DNA of 64,000 nt, from contig NZ_VTOX01000011.1 in NCBI RefSeq assembly GCF_012184415.1, forward strand, positions 119,457 to 183,456, in the 5' to 3' direction. This DNA comes from Ramlibacter lithotrophicus. GTDB taxonomy: Bacteria > Pseudomonadota > Gammaproteobacteria > Burkholderiales > Burkholderiaceae_C. The translations under genes and the position numbers were made by a program. A model generated the notes under the pieces. The model was given only the letters and a program-made list of their open reading frames with translations. It did no database searches and was not told the origin of the DNA. Of the stretch, positions 6,987 through 16,731 are shown piece after piece. The number at the start of each line of letters is the position of its first letter. The first letter of the stretch is position 1.

Positions 6987-9900
6987 ATGCTCAATGCAAT
7001 CGTTGACGCGGCACTTCGCTACAAGGTGTTAGTGCTCGTCGCCTTCGGAGTACTTGTCGGCCTGGGAATCATGGCGTTCCGGGCCGTGCCGGTGGACGCT
7101 TTCCCTGACGTCACCCCCGCGCAGGTGAATATCTACACCGAGTCGCCCGGCGTCGCCGCTGAGGACATCGAGAGGCTACTCACGGTGCCTATCGAAGGTG
7201 CCATGGCGGGCTTGGCCAACGTTGAGGTGGTCCGCTCGGTGTCCCTGTTCGGCCTCTCGTACGTCGGCGTGTACTTCACCGACGACGTCGACATCTACTT
7301 TGCACGACGCCTAGTCGGGGAGAAGCTGCAGGAAGTCAAAGAGCGCCTGCCCCAGGGCTACGGCGAGCCGGTGCTCGGCCCAAACAGCTCTGGTCTGGGC
7401 CAAGTGTTTTGGTACACGATTGAAGACGCGGACAAGAAGCTCAGTGCAATGGACCTGAGAACGCTGCACGACTGGACCGTGCGCCTCATTCTCAGAACCG
7501 CACCTGGCGTCGACGACGTCATCTCCTGGGGCGGGCACGAAAAGCAGTTCCAAGTGCAAATCGACCCTCGTCGGCTCGTCAAGTACGGCCTGACGTTCAA
7601 GGAAGTCATGGAAAGCCTGGCTGCGAACAACAAGCAGGTGGGCGGCCAGTACCTCAATGTTGGTGTCGAACAGTACCTGGTGCGTGGATTGGGGCTGGTG
7701 AGCAATGCCGCTGACATCGGCTCCATCGTGGTTGCGGAGCGCAACTCCGCCCCCGTCTACATCCGTGACGTGGCTGACGTGCGGGAAGCGCCAGCCGTCC
7801 GCTTCGGGGCCGTCACCCGAGACGGTCGCGAAACGGTCCTGGGCATTGCGCTGGCCCGCATCAATGAGAACGCTGCAACCGTTGTCGAGGGCGTGAAGGC
7901 CAAGCTGAAGGTCGCCCAGGCAGCGCTGCCAAAGGGCATTGAGCTCAAGCCCGTCTATGACCGGACTGAAATCGTCGACAAGGCGATGAAGACCGCGCAA
8001 AGCGCGCTGCTCGAAGGCTCCATCCTCGTTGCAGTCATCCTGTTTCTCTTTCTGGGTGAATTCCGCTCTGCCATCGTCGTGATTGTCACCCTGCCGCTGG
8101 CGATGTTGTTCGCGTTCATCATGATGAGGCAGTTCGGCTTGTCAGCGAACCTGATGTCCCTCGCCGGCCTGGCCATCGGCATCGGGATGATGGTGGACGG
8201 CGCAGTGGTGATGGTGGAGAACGCTTTTCGCCTGCTGTCGCATGCACGGGAGTCGGGACGCCCCATCAACAAGACCCATGTGGTCCTGGAGGCTGCCCGG
8301 GAAGTCGCCAACCCGATTGCGTTCGCCATCCTCATCATCATCGTGGTGTTCCTGCCGCTTTTCTCCCTCACAGGGCTGGAAGGCAAGCTGTTCAAGCCGA
8401 TGGCCCTGACCATCACGTTCGCCATGGCGGGCTCACTTCTGCTCTCGCTGACGCTGGTGCCGGTTCTCGCGTCCTTGATTCTCAAGCCCAAAGAGGAGAA
8501 AGACACGTGGCTGGTCGCTCGCTCCAAGCGCGTGTACCTGCCCCTCCTGGACTGGGCCCTGGACCACAAGAAGAAAGTCCTGGGCGCCGCTTTGGCTCTC
8601 CTTGTCGTGGCCCTGTCCCTCTTCCCTTTTCTGGGCAAGGAGTTCATGCCGCAGCTCCAAGAGGGGGCAATCATGTTCCGCGTCGTCGGAATTCCCTCCA
8701 CCTCGCTGGACGAGTCCATTCGCGTGGCCAACGTCATGGACGCAAGCTTGCGGCGCAAGTACCCGCAGGTGCGTTCTGTGCTCGCGACCATTGGCCGTGC
8801 CGAGAAGGGCGAGACGGCCGACGTGAACTACATGGAAGTCTTGCTTGACCTGAAGCCGCAGGACGAGTGGCCAACAAAGCAGTCCTACGCTGCCCTTGGC
8901 AAGGACATGCAGGAGTACTTGGAAACGCAGGTGCAGACGGCAGTGTTCGGCGCCACCCAGCCAATTCAGATGCGCGTGGAGGAACTCATCTCCGGGGTGC
9001 GTGCAACGCTGGCACTGAAGGTCTACGGCGAAGACCTGGACAAGCTTGAAGACCTCTCTGCGCAGCTCAAGGGAATCATCGGCGCAGTCCCTGGAGTTGC
9101 GGACCTGTCGGCCGAGGCGAACAAGGGCAAGCCGCAGATGGTCATCAAGGTGGACCGCGCCGCTGCTGCTCGCTATGGACTCAACGCGGATGACATTCTG
9201 GAGATTGTCCAGTCCGGCATCGGCGGCTCCACGGTCTCCACCCTCATCGAAGGCACCCGTCGTTTTGACATCTCGGTCAGGCTGGCCGAGGAGTACCGCA
9301 ATTCCCCCTCGGCCATCGCCGCAATTCCAATTCGCACGTCCGAAGGCGCGCTGCTGCCGTTCTCGCAAGTTGCGAAGATTGAAATGAACGAGGGCTACAC
9401 CTTTGTCAGGCGGGAGGCACTGCAGCGGTACGCCGTCCTGCAAATGGATGTCCAGGGTCGAGACGTCGACAGCTTCGTCAAGGATGCGAATGCTGCCATT
9501 GCTGCCAAGGTCAAGCTGCCCGCCGGCTATTGGGTGGAATGGGGCGGCGCTTTCGAAAACCAGCAGCGAGCCATGGCGCGACTGGCACTCATCGTGCCCT
9601 TGACGATTGGGTTGATTTTCATCCTGCTCTACACGGCATTCAACTCCGTACGGCACGCCACCCTAATCATCGCCAACGTCCCTTTTGCCATCATCGGCGG
9701 TGTGTTCGGTCTCTTCATGACCGGTCAGTACCTGTCCGTTCCGTCGGCCATCGGGTTCATCGCGGTGTTCGGTGTCGCCATGTTGAACGGTATTGTTCTA
9801 GTCACATTCCTCAACGAGCAGCGACACCAAGGAATGTCGATTCGAGACGCAGTGCGGCAAGGTGCGGCCCTGCGATTGCGTCCGGTGTTGATGACTGCAT

Positions 9901-10130
9901 CAGTGGCCATCTTGGGTCTTGTGCCAATGCTGTTGTCTACCGGCATCGGCGCGGAGACGCAGCGGCCGTTGGCCACGGTCGTCGTCGGAGGGCTCATCAC
10001 GTCCACGTTGCTGACCCTGCTGCTGCTCCCCCTTATGTACGAGTGGTCCGAGAGCCGCGCAGAGCGCAAGCGTGAGCGCACGCAAGACACCGTCCCAGAG
10101 CATTTGCACCCAGCCAAGGAGCTGCCATGA
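6987..10130 (+). CDS. czcA: Heavy-metal efflux RND permease (CzcA family)
   Basis: At 1047 residues this is the usual length for HME-RND pumps, with 12 predicted membrane helices and two large periplasmic loops. The TM4 segment reads AIGIGMMVDGAVVMVEN. It keeps the VDGAVVMVEN proton-relay core but lacks the DFG aspartate of classical CzcA, so the exact cation preference (Zn/Co/Cd versus Ni or monovalent) is open. The operon context with CadA-type ATPase and CzcD favours Zn/Cd/Co. It overlaps the next gene by four bases. The paralogous pump at 29638-32760 has a different TM4 signature. Confidence 0.92.
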   Translation: MLNAIVDAALRYKVLVLVAFGVLVGLGIMAFRAVPVDAFPDVTPAQVNIYTESPGVAAEDIERLLTVPIEGAMAGLANVEVVRSVSLFGLSYVGVYFTDDVDIYFARRLVGEKLQEVKERLPQGYGEPVLGPNSSGLGQVFWYTIEDADKKLSAMDLRTLHDWTVRLILRTAPGVDDVISWGGHEKQFQVQIDPRRLVKYGLTFKEVMESLAANNKQVGGQYLNVGVEQYLVRGLGLVSNAADIGSIVVAERNSAPVYIRDVADVREAPAVRFGAVTRDGRETVLGIALARINENAATVVEGVKAKLKVAQAALPKGIELKPVYDRTEIVDKAMKTAQSALLEGSILVAVILFLFLGEFRSAIVVIVTLPLAMLFAFIMMRQFGLSANLMSLAGLAIGIGMMVDGAVVMVENAFRLLSHARESGRPINKTHVVLEAAREVANPIAFAILIIIVVFLPLFSLTGLEGKLFKPMALTITFAMAGSLLLSLTLVPVLASLILKPKEEKDTWLVARSKRVYLPLLDWALDHKKKVLGAALALLVVALSLFPFLGKEFMPQLQEGAIMFRVVGIPSTSLDESIRVANVMDASLRRKYPQVRSVLATIGRAEKGETADVNYMEVLLDLKPQDEWPTKQSYAALGKDMQEYLETQVQTAVFGATQPIQMRVEELISGVRATLALKVYGEDLDKLEDLSAQLKGIIGAVPGVADLSAEANKGKPQMVIKVDRAAAARYGLNADDILEIVQSGIGGSTVSTLIEGTRRFDISVRLAEEYRNSPSAIAAIPIRTSEGALLPFSQVAKIEMNEGYTFVRREALQRYAVLQMDVQGRDVDSFVKDANAAIAAKVKLPAGYWVEWGGAFENQQRAMARLALIVPLTIGLIFILLYTAFNSVRHATLIIANVPFAIIGGVFGLFMTGQYLSVPSAIGFIAVFGVAMLNGIVLVTFLNEQRHQGMSIRDAVRQGAALRLRPVLMTASVAILGLVPMLLSTGIGAETQRPLATVVVGGLITSTLLTLLLLPLMYEWSESRAERKRERTQDTVPEHLHPAKELP

Positions 10131-10465
10131 AGGAAATCAAAGCCTACGTACACCGCGACCGAGTGGCGGACGTTATCGCCGCTCTCAAGGAATCCCCTGC
10201 ATGGGGCGGAACGGCCGGCGATTCAAGCCATAACCTGGCGGTCTATCTCGTGAGGGGCATGGTTGCCGCAGCCCATGGCGAGGACCGTCATTACTCCACC
10301 GACCTGGGCGATGAAGTCGTCAACGAATACAAGCTCGAGATGATTTGCACGCCAGAAGAGACCGAGGGCTTCATCAAGTTGATTGCAGCCAACGCCCGCA
10401 CCGGTAGTTCGCCAGCCGGCTGGATAAGCGTGTCCGACCTCGAGCAGGCCATTCGGATTCAGTAG
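10127..10465 (+). CDS. PII-like small protein of metal RND operon
   Basis: The 112-residue protein has the alternating beta-alpha pattern of the GlnB/CutA fold. It opens with KEIKAYVHRDRVADVIAALKES and ends ARTGSSPAGWISVSDLEQAIRIQ, close to the PII B/C-loop pattern GxxGxGxIFVxxxxxA(I/V)RIRTG. PII-like proteins lacking the uridylylation loop occur beside czc-type pumps and are thought to sense metal or nucleotide and modulate transport. The ATG overlaps the czcA stop (ATGA), so expression is coupled to the pump. It is not the nitrogen regulator itself, because amt/glnA genes are absent here. The ligand is unknown. Confidence 0.7.
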   Translation: MKEIKAYVHRDRVADVIAALKESPAWGGTAGDSSHNLAVYLVRGMVAAAHGEDRHYSTDLGDEVVNEYKLEMICTPEETEGFIKLIAANARTGSSPAGWISVSDLEQAIRIQ

Positions 10466-10507
10466 TCCCCTCTCACCACCTTTATCTTCTTTACGAAGGC
10501 ACCTGAC

Positions 10508-10876
10508 ATGAAACGCACTCTCACTTCCCTGCTTCTCGCTGCCCTCATCGCGCCGGCCATGGCTGCTGGCGAAGACCACAAGCCAAAGCATGGCGGCATC
10601 GTGGTGGAAACAAAGGCCGGCGACCTCGAATTGGTGGCAAAGCCGGAGCAAATCCACATCTACGTCGGCGACCACGGCAAGCCGCTGAAGCTCACGAGCG
10701 CCACCGGCAAAGTCACTGTTTACTCAGGAGCTGACATGAAGGAGGCACCTTTGGCTCTGGCGGGCGACAAGCTTGAGGCCAAGGGCCCGTTCAAGATTGC
10801 CGCAGGCACAAAAGTTCTGGCCGAAGTCTCGGTCAACGGCAAACCGGCGGTCGCTGCGCGATTCACCCTGAAGTAG
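10508..10876 (+). CDS. Small secreted metal-operon protein (paralogue of 29235-29612)
   Basis: This 122-residue protein has a signal peptide ending near AMAA. A mature part follows with the motif DHKPKHGGIV, then a beta-rich domain with repeated AGDKLEAKGPFKIAAGTKVLAEV-like phrasing. The minus-strand protein at 29235-29612 shares the same architecture (DHKPMNGGIV, NDKLEAKGSFKVAAGTKVVAVV). Both copies lie beside an RND pump and near a CDF pump, which points to a periplasmic accessory, perhaps a metal chaperone or adaptor cofactor. I do not recognise a named family. It follows the PII-like gene after 42 bp. Confidence 0.7.
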   Translation: MKRTLTSLLLAALIAPAMAAGEDHKPKHGGIVVETKAGDLELVAKPEQIHIYVGDHGKPLKLTSATGKVTVYSGADMKEAPLALAGDKLEAKGPFKIAAGTKVLAEVSVNGKPAVAARFTLK

Positions 10877-10887
10877 GCGGTAATGCG

Positions 10888-11253
10888 ATGAACCCCACAG
10901 GAAGAGTCGCCCTCTACAGCCTTGTCCTGGCGGCGCTCTTGCTGGGCGGTTGCGCGACTTCCCCGGAGAGTCCCTACCGGTTCTCTGATGGTTGGCGCGA
11001 GGCTAAGGTCGTCAAGGTCATCTCCGGGCGGGACATCTCCCGTCCAGGCTTTTGGGAGTGCCTTCGAGATGTACCCGAGGCGGAGCGGCTTGCGCGAACC
11101 TTTGTCGAACTGGAGTACCGCAGGATGCGTCGACACGCCCATCGCCTAGTGCCCCTGCCGGCAGGCTTGGAGCTGCAACCTGGCGAAAAGGTGCATCTGA
11201 ACGTATCGACGTGCGAGAACTCGCTCGTCAAGCGGGCTACGCCAGCGGGGTAG
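10888..11253 (+). CDS. Small lipoprotein of metal operon (paralogue of 27844-28215)
   Basis: A 121-residue protein with a lipoprotein signal: hydrophobic helix, then the lipobox LLGGC, predicting lipidation at the cysteine near residue 22. The mature part contains YRFSDGWREAKVVKV, a pair of cysteines (WECLRD, VSTCEN) and a short beta-rich tail. The minus-strand paralogue keeps the SDGW/SEGW motif, both cysteines and the length. Conserved cysteines suggest a disulphide or metal site in the periplasm. Function unknown. Presence in both RND operons makes it a probable efflux accessory. Confidence 0.7.
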   Translation: MNPTGRVALYSLVLAALLLGGCATSPESPYRFSDGWREAKVVKVISGRDISRPGFWECLRDVPEAERLARTFVELEYRRMRRHAHRLVPLPAGLELQPGEKVHLNVSTCENSLVKRATPAG

Positions 11254-11257
11254 CAGT

Positions 11258-11485
11258 ATGCGAATCGCGTTGCCCTCTTTGCAGGTCGGTCTGCCGATTC
11301 TCATCATGTGGGTCGGGCTCGTACTGCTGGTCGTGCTCGCCTTCTTTGGCCTCCGGCACTGGCAACGCAGGCACCCGCGGCCGCCTCCGCCAAAGGAGCT
11401 CACGTACAGCCAAGCGCTGCCCTCGCGCCTGGGAAAGACAGGCGCAAGCCGTGCGCCGACCTCCAGTCGCTTCCGAAAGCAGTGA
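11258..11485 (+). CDS. Small single-pass membrane protein
   Basis: This 75-residue reading frame begins 4 bp after the lipoprotein gene. It has one strong membrane helix (LPILIMWVGLVLLVVLAFFGL, about residues 11-31) followed by basic and proline-rich cytoplasmic sequence. Position and helix support a real gene, but nothing identifies its role. It may stabilise or position the neighbouring lipoprotein or pump. No counterpart is seen in the second RND operon. Confidence 0.5.
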   Translation: MRIALPSLQVGLPILIMWVGLVLLVVLAFFGLRHWQRRHPRPPPPKELTYSQALPSRLGKTGASRAPTSSRFRKQ

Positions 11486-11606
11486 GATGCCCACATGGAC
11501 CCCTGAGCCTGCTGCCGCATGCGAGGCAAGAGTGTGCGGGCTTTGTGCAGCGGTGTCTTCTGCTTGAGCTTGACCCTGTACCTACTACAACCCTTCCAAT
11601 GGCTTC

Positions 11607-13967
11607 ATGAGTCGAAAAAGCAGTTCCAACGACAAGCCCGACCCAACCTCCCAGCAGACGTGCTGCGACCACAGTCCTCCTGAAATCTCAGCCGCCGATG
11701 TGGTACGCCCTCCCGGCAGCGGCGCGGCTCGCGCCGCTTCGGTCACGCCGGTCGCTGGCGTCCCCGGCACAGGTCCAGCGCGGTTTCGGATTGACACGAT
11801 GGATTGCACGGCAGAAGAAGCCGAGATTCGTAGAGCGCTCGAGCCCATTTCTGGAATTCGCTCACTGAGTTTTCAGCTGAGGGCTCGCACCTTGGGAATT
11901 GACGCGCCGGCGGAGGTGCTTCCGGCAGCATTGGCTGCCATCCGCAAGGCCGGCTTCAGCCCTGAAGCAATTCAGGCGGATGCCACAGTGGAGGAGCAAA
12001 CCCGCGAAGACCACCCCGACGTACATGACCACGAGCATGAGGTCGGGGGTGGCATTTGGCGCCTGGCCCTCGCCCTGGCGATGGCGGTTGCAGCAGAAGC
12101 GCTGTCGTACTTCGCCCCTGAGACCCAACTCTGGAAGTTCGCAGGGATGGCGGTCGCGGCAGTTGCCATCTGGCTGGCAGGCCTGGACGTGTACAAGAAG
12201 GGCGTCGCCGCCCTGATGCGAGGCAAGCTCAATATCAACGCGCTGATGTCTGTCGCAGTCACCGGGGCGTTCTTCATCGGCCAATGGCCCGAAGCCGCGA
12301 TGGTCATGGCGCTCTATGGCATCGCGGAGCTCATAGAAGCTCGCGCCGTGGACCGGGCGCGCAACGCCATCAAGGGACTACTTGACCTCGCCCCCGACCA
12401 GGCGTTGGTGCAGCAGACGGGCGGGCAGTGGGTCGCAACCCCAGTTCAAGCTGTTGCCGTAGGAGCTACGGTCCGCGTGGGCCCAGGGCAACGCGTACCC
12501 CTGGACGGCGTAGTGACTCGTGGCAACGGTGCAGTCAACCAAGCGCCGGTGACGGGCGAAAGTATCCCGGTCGACAAGACCGTTGGTGACCCGGTGTATG
12601 CGGGAACCATCAACGAAACTGGGGAACTGGAATTCAGAGTGACTGCGGGAGCGACGAACACAACCCTGGCGCGCATCATTGCCGCGGTGGAGAAGGCGCA
12701 GGGAACACGTGCGCCTACACAACGATTCGTCGACCGGTTTGCGGCCATCTACACGCCGGCCGTATTCCTGATTGCGCTGGCCGTCGCGATTGGGGCACCG
12801 TTTTTGATGGGGTTGACCTGGCTGGAAGCCCTGTACAAGGCCTTGGTACTTCTGGTCATCGCGTGCCCCTGCGCGCTTGTCATCTCCACGCCGGTGACCG
12901 TCGTCAGCGGCCTGGCCGCGGCTGCTCGTAGAGGGATACTGATTAAGGGCGGAACGTACCTGGAATCGGCGCGCCTTCTCAAGGCTGTGGCCTTCGACAA
13001 GACAGGCACCGTGACGGAGGGAAAGCCCAAACTCGTCGACTGGATGCCTTGGGGAACGGGAAATCCGGCCCAGACCCAGCTGCTCGCTGTTAGCCTCGCG
13101 GCCCGCTCAGACCACCCGGTATCCGGGGCCATTGCCGCAGCGCTTCCTGGAGACCGCCTCCAAGTCCAGGACTTCACCGCGCTACCTGGCCGGGGGGTGG
13201 AAGGGACAGTCGAACAGCAACGACTTTTCCTCGGAAACCATCGCGCCGTCCATGAACGCGGTCTTTGTGGTCCTGAGGTGGAGGCGGTCCTGCAGGCACA
13301 CGAGCACCAGGGGCGCACTGTCACCCTGCTCGCAAACGCGACGCGCGTTCTTGCAATTTTTGCAGTGGCCGACACCATCCGTCCGACCTCTGAGCAGGCC
13401 ATTCGCGACCTGAAGGCATTGGGCGTCACGCCTGTCATGCTCACGGGCGACAACAACGCCACGGCACGCGCCATTGCTGCTCAAGCCGGAATAACCGACG
13501 CACGAGGCGAGCTGCTTCCTGAAGCCAAGCTCGAAGTTATCAAGCAGATGCAACAACGCTACGGGGCCACCGGAATGGCTGGCGATGGCATCAACGATGC
13601 GCCCGCTCTGGCACAGGCAGACCTCGGCTTTGCGATGGGCGGCGCGGGCACGGACACGGCGATGGAGTCAGCTGACATCGTCATCATGAACGATGACCTG
13701 CGGCGCGTCGCGGAAGTCGTGGCGCTCTCCAAGAGCACGCACTCGGTGCTCTGGCAAAACATCGTCCTCGCGCTTGGCATCAAGGCCGTATTCCTGGTGC
13801 TTGCCGTTTTCGCAAGCGCCACCATGTGGATGGCCGTTTTCGCGGACATGGGAGCAAGCCTGCTCGTTGTCGCGAACGGACTGCGTCTTCTGCGCGCCAC
13901 CACAGGCGAGGGAGTATGCAAAGCCGTTGCTCCCGCAGCTGCAGGAGGTCATGCCCATGTCCACTAA
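11607..13967 (+). CDS. cadA: Zn/Cd/Pb-transporting P1B-type ATPase (CadA/ZntA family)
   Basis: The 786-residue protein starts with a Cys/Pro-rich leader and a degenerate heavy-metal-associated domain carrying MDCTAEE, the DCxxEE type found in Zn/Cd/Pb pumps. Membrane and catalytic motifs are all intact: CPC (VIACPCALV), phosphorylation site [14 protein letters not shown] (HP locus), MLTGDN and [10 protein letters not shown]. The last helix has [18 protein letters not shown], the D-x-G signature of P1B-2 (Zn/Cd/Pb) ATPases. The tail ends HAHVH. It exports cytosolic metal to the periplasm, where the CzcCBA pump can remove it. Its last codons overlap the gmhA start. Confidence 0.93.
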   Translation: MSRKSSSNDKPDPTSQQTCCDHSPPEISAADVVRPPGSGAARAASVTPVAGVPGTGPARFRIDTMDCTAEEAEIRRALEPISGIRSLSFQLRARTLGIDAPAEVLPAALAAIRKAGFSPEAIQADATVEEQTREDHPDVHDHEHEVGGGIWRLALALAMAVAAEALSYFAPETQLWKFAGMAVAAVAIWLAGLDVYKKGVAALMRGKLNINALMSVAVTGAFFIGQWPEAAMVMALYGIAELIEARAVDRARNAIKGLLDLAPDQALVQQTGGQWVATPVQAVAVGATVRVGPGQRVPLDGVVTRGNGAVNQAPVTGESIPVDKTVGDPVYAGTINETGELEFRVTAGATNTTLARIIAAVEKAQGTRAPTQRFVDRFAAIYTPAVFLIALAVAIGAPFLMGLTWLEALYKALVLLVIACPCALVISTPVTVVSGLAAAARRGILIKGGTYLESARLLKAVAFDKTGTVTEGKPKLVDWMPWGTGNPAQTQLLAVSLAARSDHPVSGAIAAALPGDRLQVQDFTALPGRGVEGTVEQQRLFLGNHRAVHERGLCGPEVEAVLQAHEHQGRTVTLLANATRVLAIFAVADTIRPTSEQAIRDLKALGVTPVMLTGDNNATARAIAAQAGITDARGELLPEAKLEVIKQMQQRYGATGMAGDGINDAPALAQADLGFAMGGAGTDTAMESADIVIMNDDLRRVAEVVALSKSTHSVLWQNIVLALGIKAVFLVLAVFASATMWMAVFADMGASLLVVANGLRLLRATTGEGVCKAVAPAAAGGHAHVH

Positions 13968-14598
13968 ACCCGCAGGAACCCCGCGCGCTTGCATCGAGGC
14001 AGCTCTGCGAGAGGCGGCAGCAGCCACAGAGTCGCTGCTAAATGACGACGGCGGCCTCATCGACATTGAACACGGTGCAAACCTCCTCATTCGAGCTTTC
14101 GAGGCGGGCAAGCGAGTCTTTTCGTGCGGCAACGGTGGCTCCATGAGTGACGCCATGCACTTCGCCGAGGAGTTGACCGGGCGCTACAGGAACAATCGCG
14201 CAGGCTTGCCGGCGCAGGCCATCAGCGACGTAGGTCACCTCACTTGTGTGGCCAACGACTTCGGCTACGACCAGGTGTTCTCTAGGTACGTATTGAGCCA
14301 CGGCCGTGCAGGAGACTGCCTTGTCGCCATCAGCACAAGTGGCAACAGCACCAACGTCATCAATGCGGCTGTCGCCGCAAAGGACAGAGGTATGACAGTC
14401 CTGGCACTCACCGGCAAGCGTCGTTCCGTGCTCGGGGCGCTCGCTGATGTTTGCATATGCACTCCGGCCGGCTTCTATGCCGACCGGGTGCAGGAACTGC
14501 ACATCAAAGTCATCCATATCCTGATTGAGCTGGTGGAACGTCACTTTTTCGCGGAAAACTATGCGGACTTGGACCTCGACACGGGGCCCGCATCATGA
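13951..14598 (+). CDS. gmhA: Phosphoheptose isomerase (sedoheptulose-7-phosphate isomerase)
   Basis: A 215-residue SIS-domain protein closely matching GmhA motifs: [52 protein letters not shown] and [21 protein letters not shown]. The catalytic-region Glu and His residues are kept. GmhA converts sedoheptulose 7-phosphate to heptose 7-phosphate, the first step of ADP-heptose synthesis for lipopolysaccharide core. ATG 13951 is chosen for its AGGAGG ribosome site. The gene overlaps the cadA end by 17 bp and the czcD start by 4 bp, so it is embedded in the metal operon. It is probably an extra copy, since a housekeeping gmhA would normally lie elsewhere. Confidence 0.9.
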   Translation: MPMSTKPAGTPRACIEAALREAAAATESLLNDDGGLIDIEHGANLLIRAFEAGKRVFSCGNGGSMSDAMHFAEELTGRYRNNRAGLPAQAISDVGHLTCVANDFGYDQVFSRYVLSHGRAGDCLVAISTSGNSTNVINAAVAAKDRGMTVLALTGKRRSVLGALADVCICTPAGFYADRVQELHIKVIHILIELVERHFFAENYADLDLDTGPAS

Positions 14599-15539
14599 GC
14601 GGCTCGCACAACCACGCCGTCCCGACTGGGAACAAGGAAAAGGCGCTATGGGTGGCGCTCGCCTTGACGGGCAGCTTCATGATTGCCGAGACCATTGCTG
14701 GCTTCATCACCGGCAGTCTGGCTCTCATCTCGGATGCGGCGCACATGCTCACAGATGCCGCCGCCTTGGCCATCGCATTGGCAGCAGTCAAAATCTCCAA
14801 GCGTCCCGCGGACCTAAACCGCACCTACGGCTACTACCGGTTCGAGATTCTGGCTGCCGCCTTCAACGCCTTGATGTTGTTTGGCGTCGCGGCCTATATC
14901 CTCGTCGAGGCATACGGCCGCTTCCGCAATCCGCCGGAGATTCAGACGGGGGCCATGATAGTGGTGGCGCTTGTCGGTCTGGTGGTGAACATCATCAGCA
15001 TGCGACTGCTCTCGGCTGACAAGGACGCGAGCCTCAATGTGAAAGGCGCATACCTTGAAGTTTGGAGTGACATGCTGGGGTCACTGGGAGTCATCGCCGG
15101 CGCTGTCGTCATCCGCTTCACGGGTTGGAAGTGGGTTGACCCGTTCATCGCGGTTGCAATCGGTCTTTGGGTGCTACCCCGCACTTGGGTGTTGCTCAAG
15201 CAGAGTCTGAACATCCTTCTCGAGGGCGTCCCTCGCGGAATCGAGCTGGCAAGGGTGCAAGCGGCGTTGCTGGCCTTCCCTGGTGTTACCGGCGTCCATG
15301 ACCTCCATATTTGGGCCCTCACCAGCGGCAGGCTCAGTCTTACCGCTCACATCGTTCACGACCCCCTGTTTTCCCATGATTCCATGATTGAGCCTCTCAA
15401 TGAGATGCTCACCAGGGAGTTCGCGCTCTTTCACACGACCCTTCAACTGGAGGTCACACCGTGCAGGCAATCCCGAGACGGGGACGCCCACACGGTTACG
15501 AGCGCAGCAAAACCAACGGAGTATGTGGATGCGCGCTGA
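14595..15539 (+). CDS. czcD: Cation diffusion facilitator, CzcD type
   Basis: This 314-residue protein has six predicted membrane helices and the CDF zinc-site motifs SDAAHMLTD (helix 2, HxxxD) and SDMLG (helix 5), followed by a cytoplasmic C-terminal domain with HDLHIWAL, typical of CzcD/ZitB proteins. It should exchange cytosolic Zn/Co/Cd for protons. Its ATG overlaps the gmhA stop (ATGA). It is the last gene of the plus-strand operon. A second, similar CDF gene is at 28246-29226. Confidence 0.92.
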   Translation: MSGSHNHAVPTGNKEKALWVALALTGSFMIAETIAGFITGSLALISDAAHMLTDAAALAIALAAVKISKRPADLNRTYGYYRFEILAAAFNALMLFGVAAYILVEAYGRFRNPPEIQTGAMIVVALVGLVVNIISMRLLSADKDASLNVKGAYLEVWSDMLGSLGVIAGAVVIRFTGWKWVDPFIAVAIGLWVLPRTWVLLKQSLNILLEGVPRGIELARVQAALLAFPGVTGVHDLHIWALTSGRLSLTAHIVHDPLFSHDSMIEPLNEMLTREFALFHTTLQLEVTPCRQSRDGDAHTVTSAAKPTEYVDAR

Positions 15540-15564
15540 GGGGCGGTATGGGCCGTCCTTGCGG

Positions 15565-15897
15565 CTACCAGCCGACCGGAGCGCCAACGCGCCGGGCACT
15601 CCAGCTCGGATGCTTTTGCGCTTGCAGCAGTTCGGCCTCGACCTGAGCTCGCGTCAACGGCACCCCACCTTTGACCGGCAGGGGAGCGCCTCGGCGGATG
15701 AACTCCCAGGTGCCGTCCTTCTTCGCCGCTTCCATCTCTGCGATGACTTCCGCTCGGCTCCTTCCCGCCTTGGCGTGCTCCGGATAGTTGACGTAGCCCT
15801 GCTCGGTGTTGGCCGCATGCAGGACCTGGTCCGCAAAGGCCGGGACCGACATTGCAGCCACAGGGATAAATACCACCAACATCTTCCGAACGTTCAT
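15565..15897 (-). CDS. DUF4148 domain protein, small secreted
   Basis: A 110-residue protein starting at ATG 15897, preceded by AAGGAGAG. It has a signal peptide ending at AFA, then the DUF4148 pattern LTRAQVEAELLQAQK near the C-terminus, preceded by YVNYPEHAKAGRSRAEVIAEM. DUF4148 proteins are small, abundant in Burkholderiales and of unknown function, with many found beside metal or stress genes. It lies convergent to czcD and divergent from the response regulator gene, so it has its own promoter between 15898 and 16056. Confidence 0.8.
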   Translation of the reverse strand: MNVRKMLVVFIPVAAMSVPAFADQVLHAANTEQGYVNYPEHAKAGRSRAEVIAEMEAAKKDGTWEFIRRGAPLPVKGGVPLTRAQVEAELLQAQKHPSWSARRVGAPVGW

Positions 15898-16056
15898 GCT
15901 TCTCTCCTTCATTTGGGTCACCGACTCACGAGCCGGCGCTGGCGAATGCGCAGCAGAAGCGAGTATGAGAATGCGCTCCGGTCAGGAGACGAACGCTGGG
16001 ATTACATGTTTGTCACCACGGACTTCAACCTGCTCTGCACTCCGTAAGCTGAAGCC

Positions 16057-16731
16057 ATGAGAGTCTTGGTTATTGAAGACGAGCACAAGCTTGCGGCCTA
16101 CCTCCAAAAAGGACTGAATGAGCAGGGGTTTGTCGTAGACATTGCACGCAACGGCATCGACGGCCGACATCTGGCAGTCGAAGGGGACTACGAGCTAATC
16201 ATCTTGGACGTGATGCTGCCTGGCGTCGACGGCTACGCAGTCCTTAGTGAGATTCGCAAGGCGCGCAAGACCCCTGTTCTGATGCTCACCGCTCGAGACC
16301 GTGTCGAAGACCGAGTGCGCGGTTTGCAGGGAGGTGCCGATGACTATCTGGTGAAGCCGTTCGCTTTTTCGGAACTGCTCGCGCGTATCCGCGCCGTCTT
16401 GCGTCGAAGCGGTCCACCACAGGAGACGAACTCACTGCGTGTGGCCGACCTGGAGCTCGACTTGGTCAAGCGCAAGGCTTTTCGCGCGGGACAGCGTCTT
16501 GCCCTGACCGCCAAGGAGTTCACCCTGCTGGCGTTGCTGATGAAGCGAAGTGGCGAGATTCTGGCGCGCACAACGTTGGCCGAGCAGGTGTGGGACATGA
16601 ACTTCGACAGCGATACCAACGTTGTCGAAGTCGCCGTGCGCCGACTGCGTGTGAAGATGGACGACCCGTTTCCCAAGAAGCTCCTGCACACTGTGCGCGG
16701 GATGGGCTACGTGCTGGAGGACCGCTCGTGA
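16057..16731 (+). CDS. czcR: OmpR-family response regulator (CzcR/CopR-like)
   Basis: 224 residues: a receiver domain with the phosphoacceptor Asp in ILDVMLPG (about residue 51), acidic pocket EDE at 7-9 and Lys in [10 protein letters not shown], followed by an OmpR-type winged-helix DNA-binding domain ([45 protein letters not shown]). It is coupled to the sensor kinase gene by a GTGA overlap. By family and context it probably binds the ATTACA-type palindrome at 3940-3961 to activate the czc operon. Pairing with Zn/Cd/Co or Cu stress is inferred. Confidence 0.9.
   Translation: MRVLVIEDEHKLAAYLQKGLNEQGFVVDIARNGIDGRHLAVEGDYELIILDVMLPGVDGYAVLSEIRKARKTPVLMLTARDRVEDRVRGLQGGADDYLVKPFAFSELLARIRAVLRRSGPPQETNSLRVADLELDLVKRKAFRAGQRLALTAKEFTLLALLMKRSGEILARTTLAEQVWDMNFDSDTNVVEVAVRRLRVKMDDPFPKKLLHTVRGMGYVLEDRS

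Noticed and set aside
13693..14598. A 301-aa version of GmhA
   Set aside because: Its first 86 residues are the cadA coding sequence in another frame; the isomerase begins at ATG 13951 with AGGAGG.
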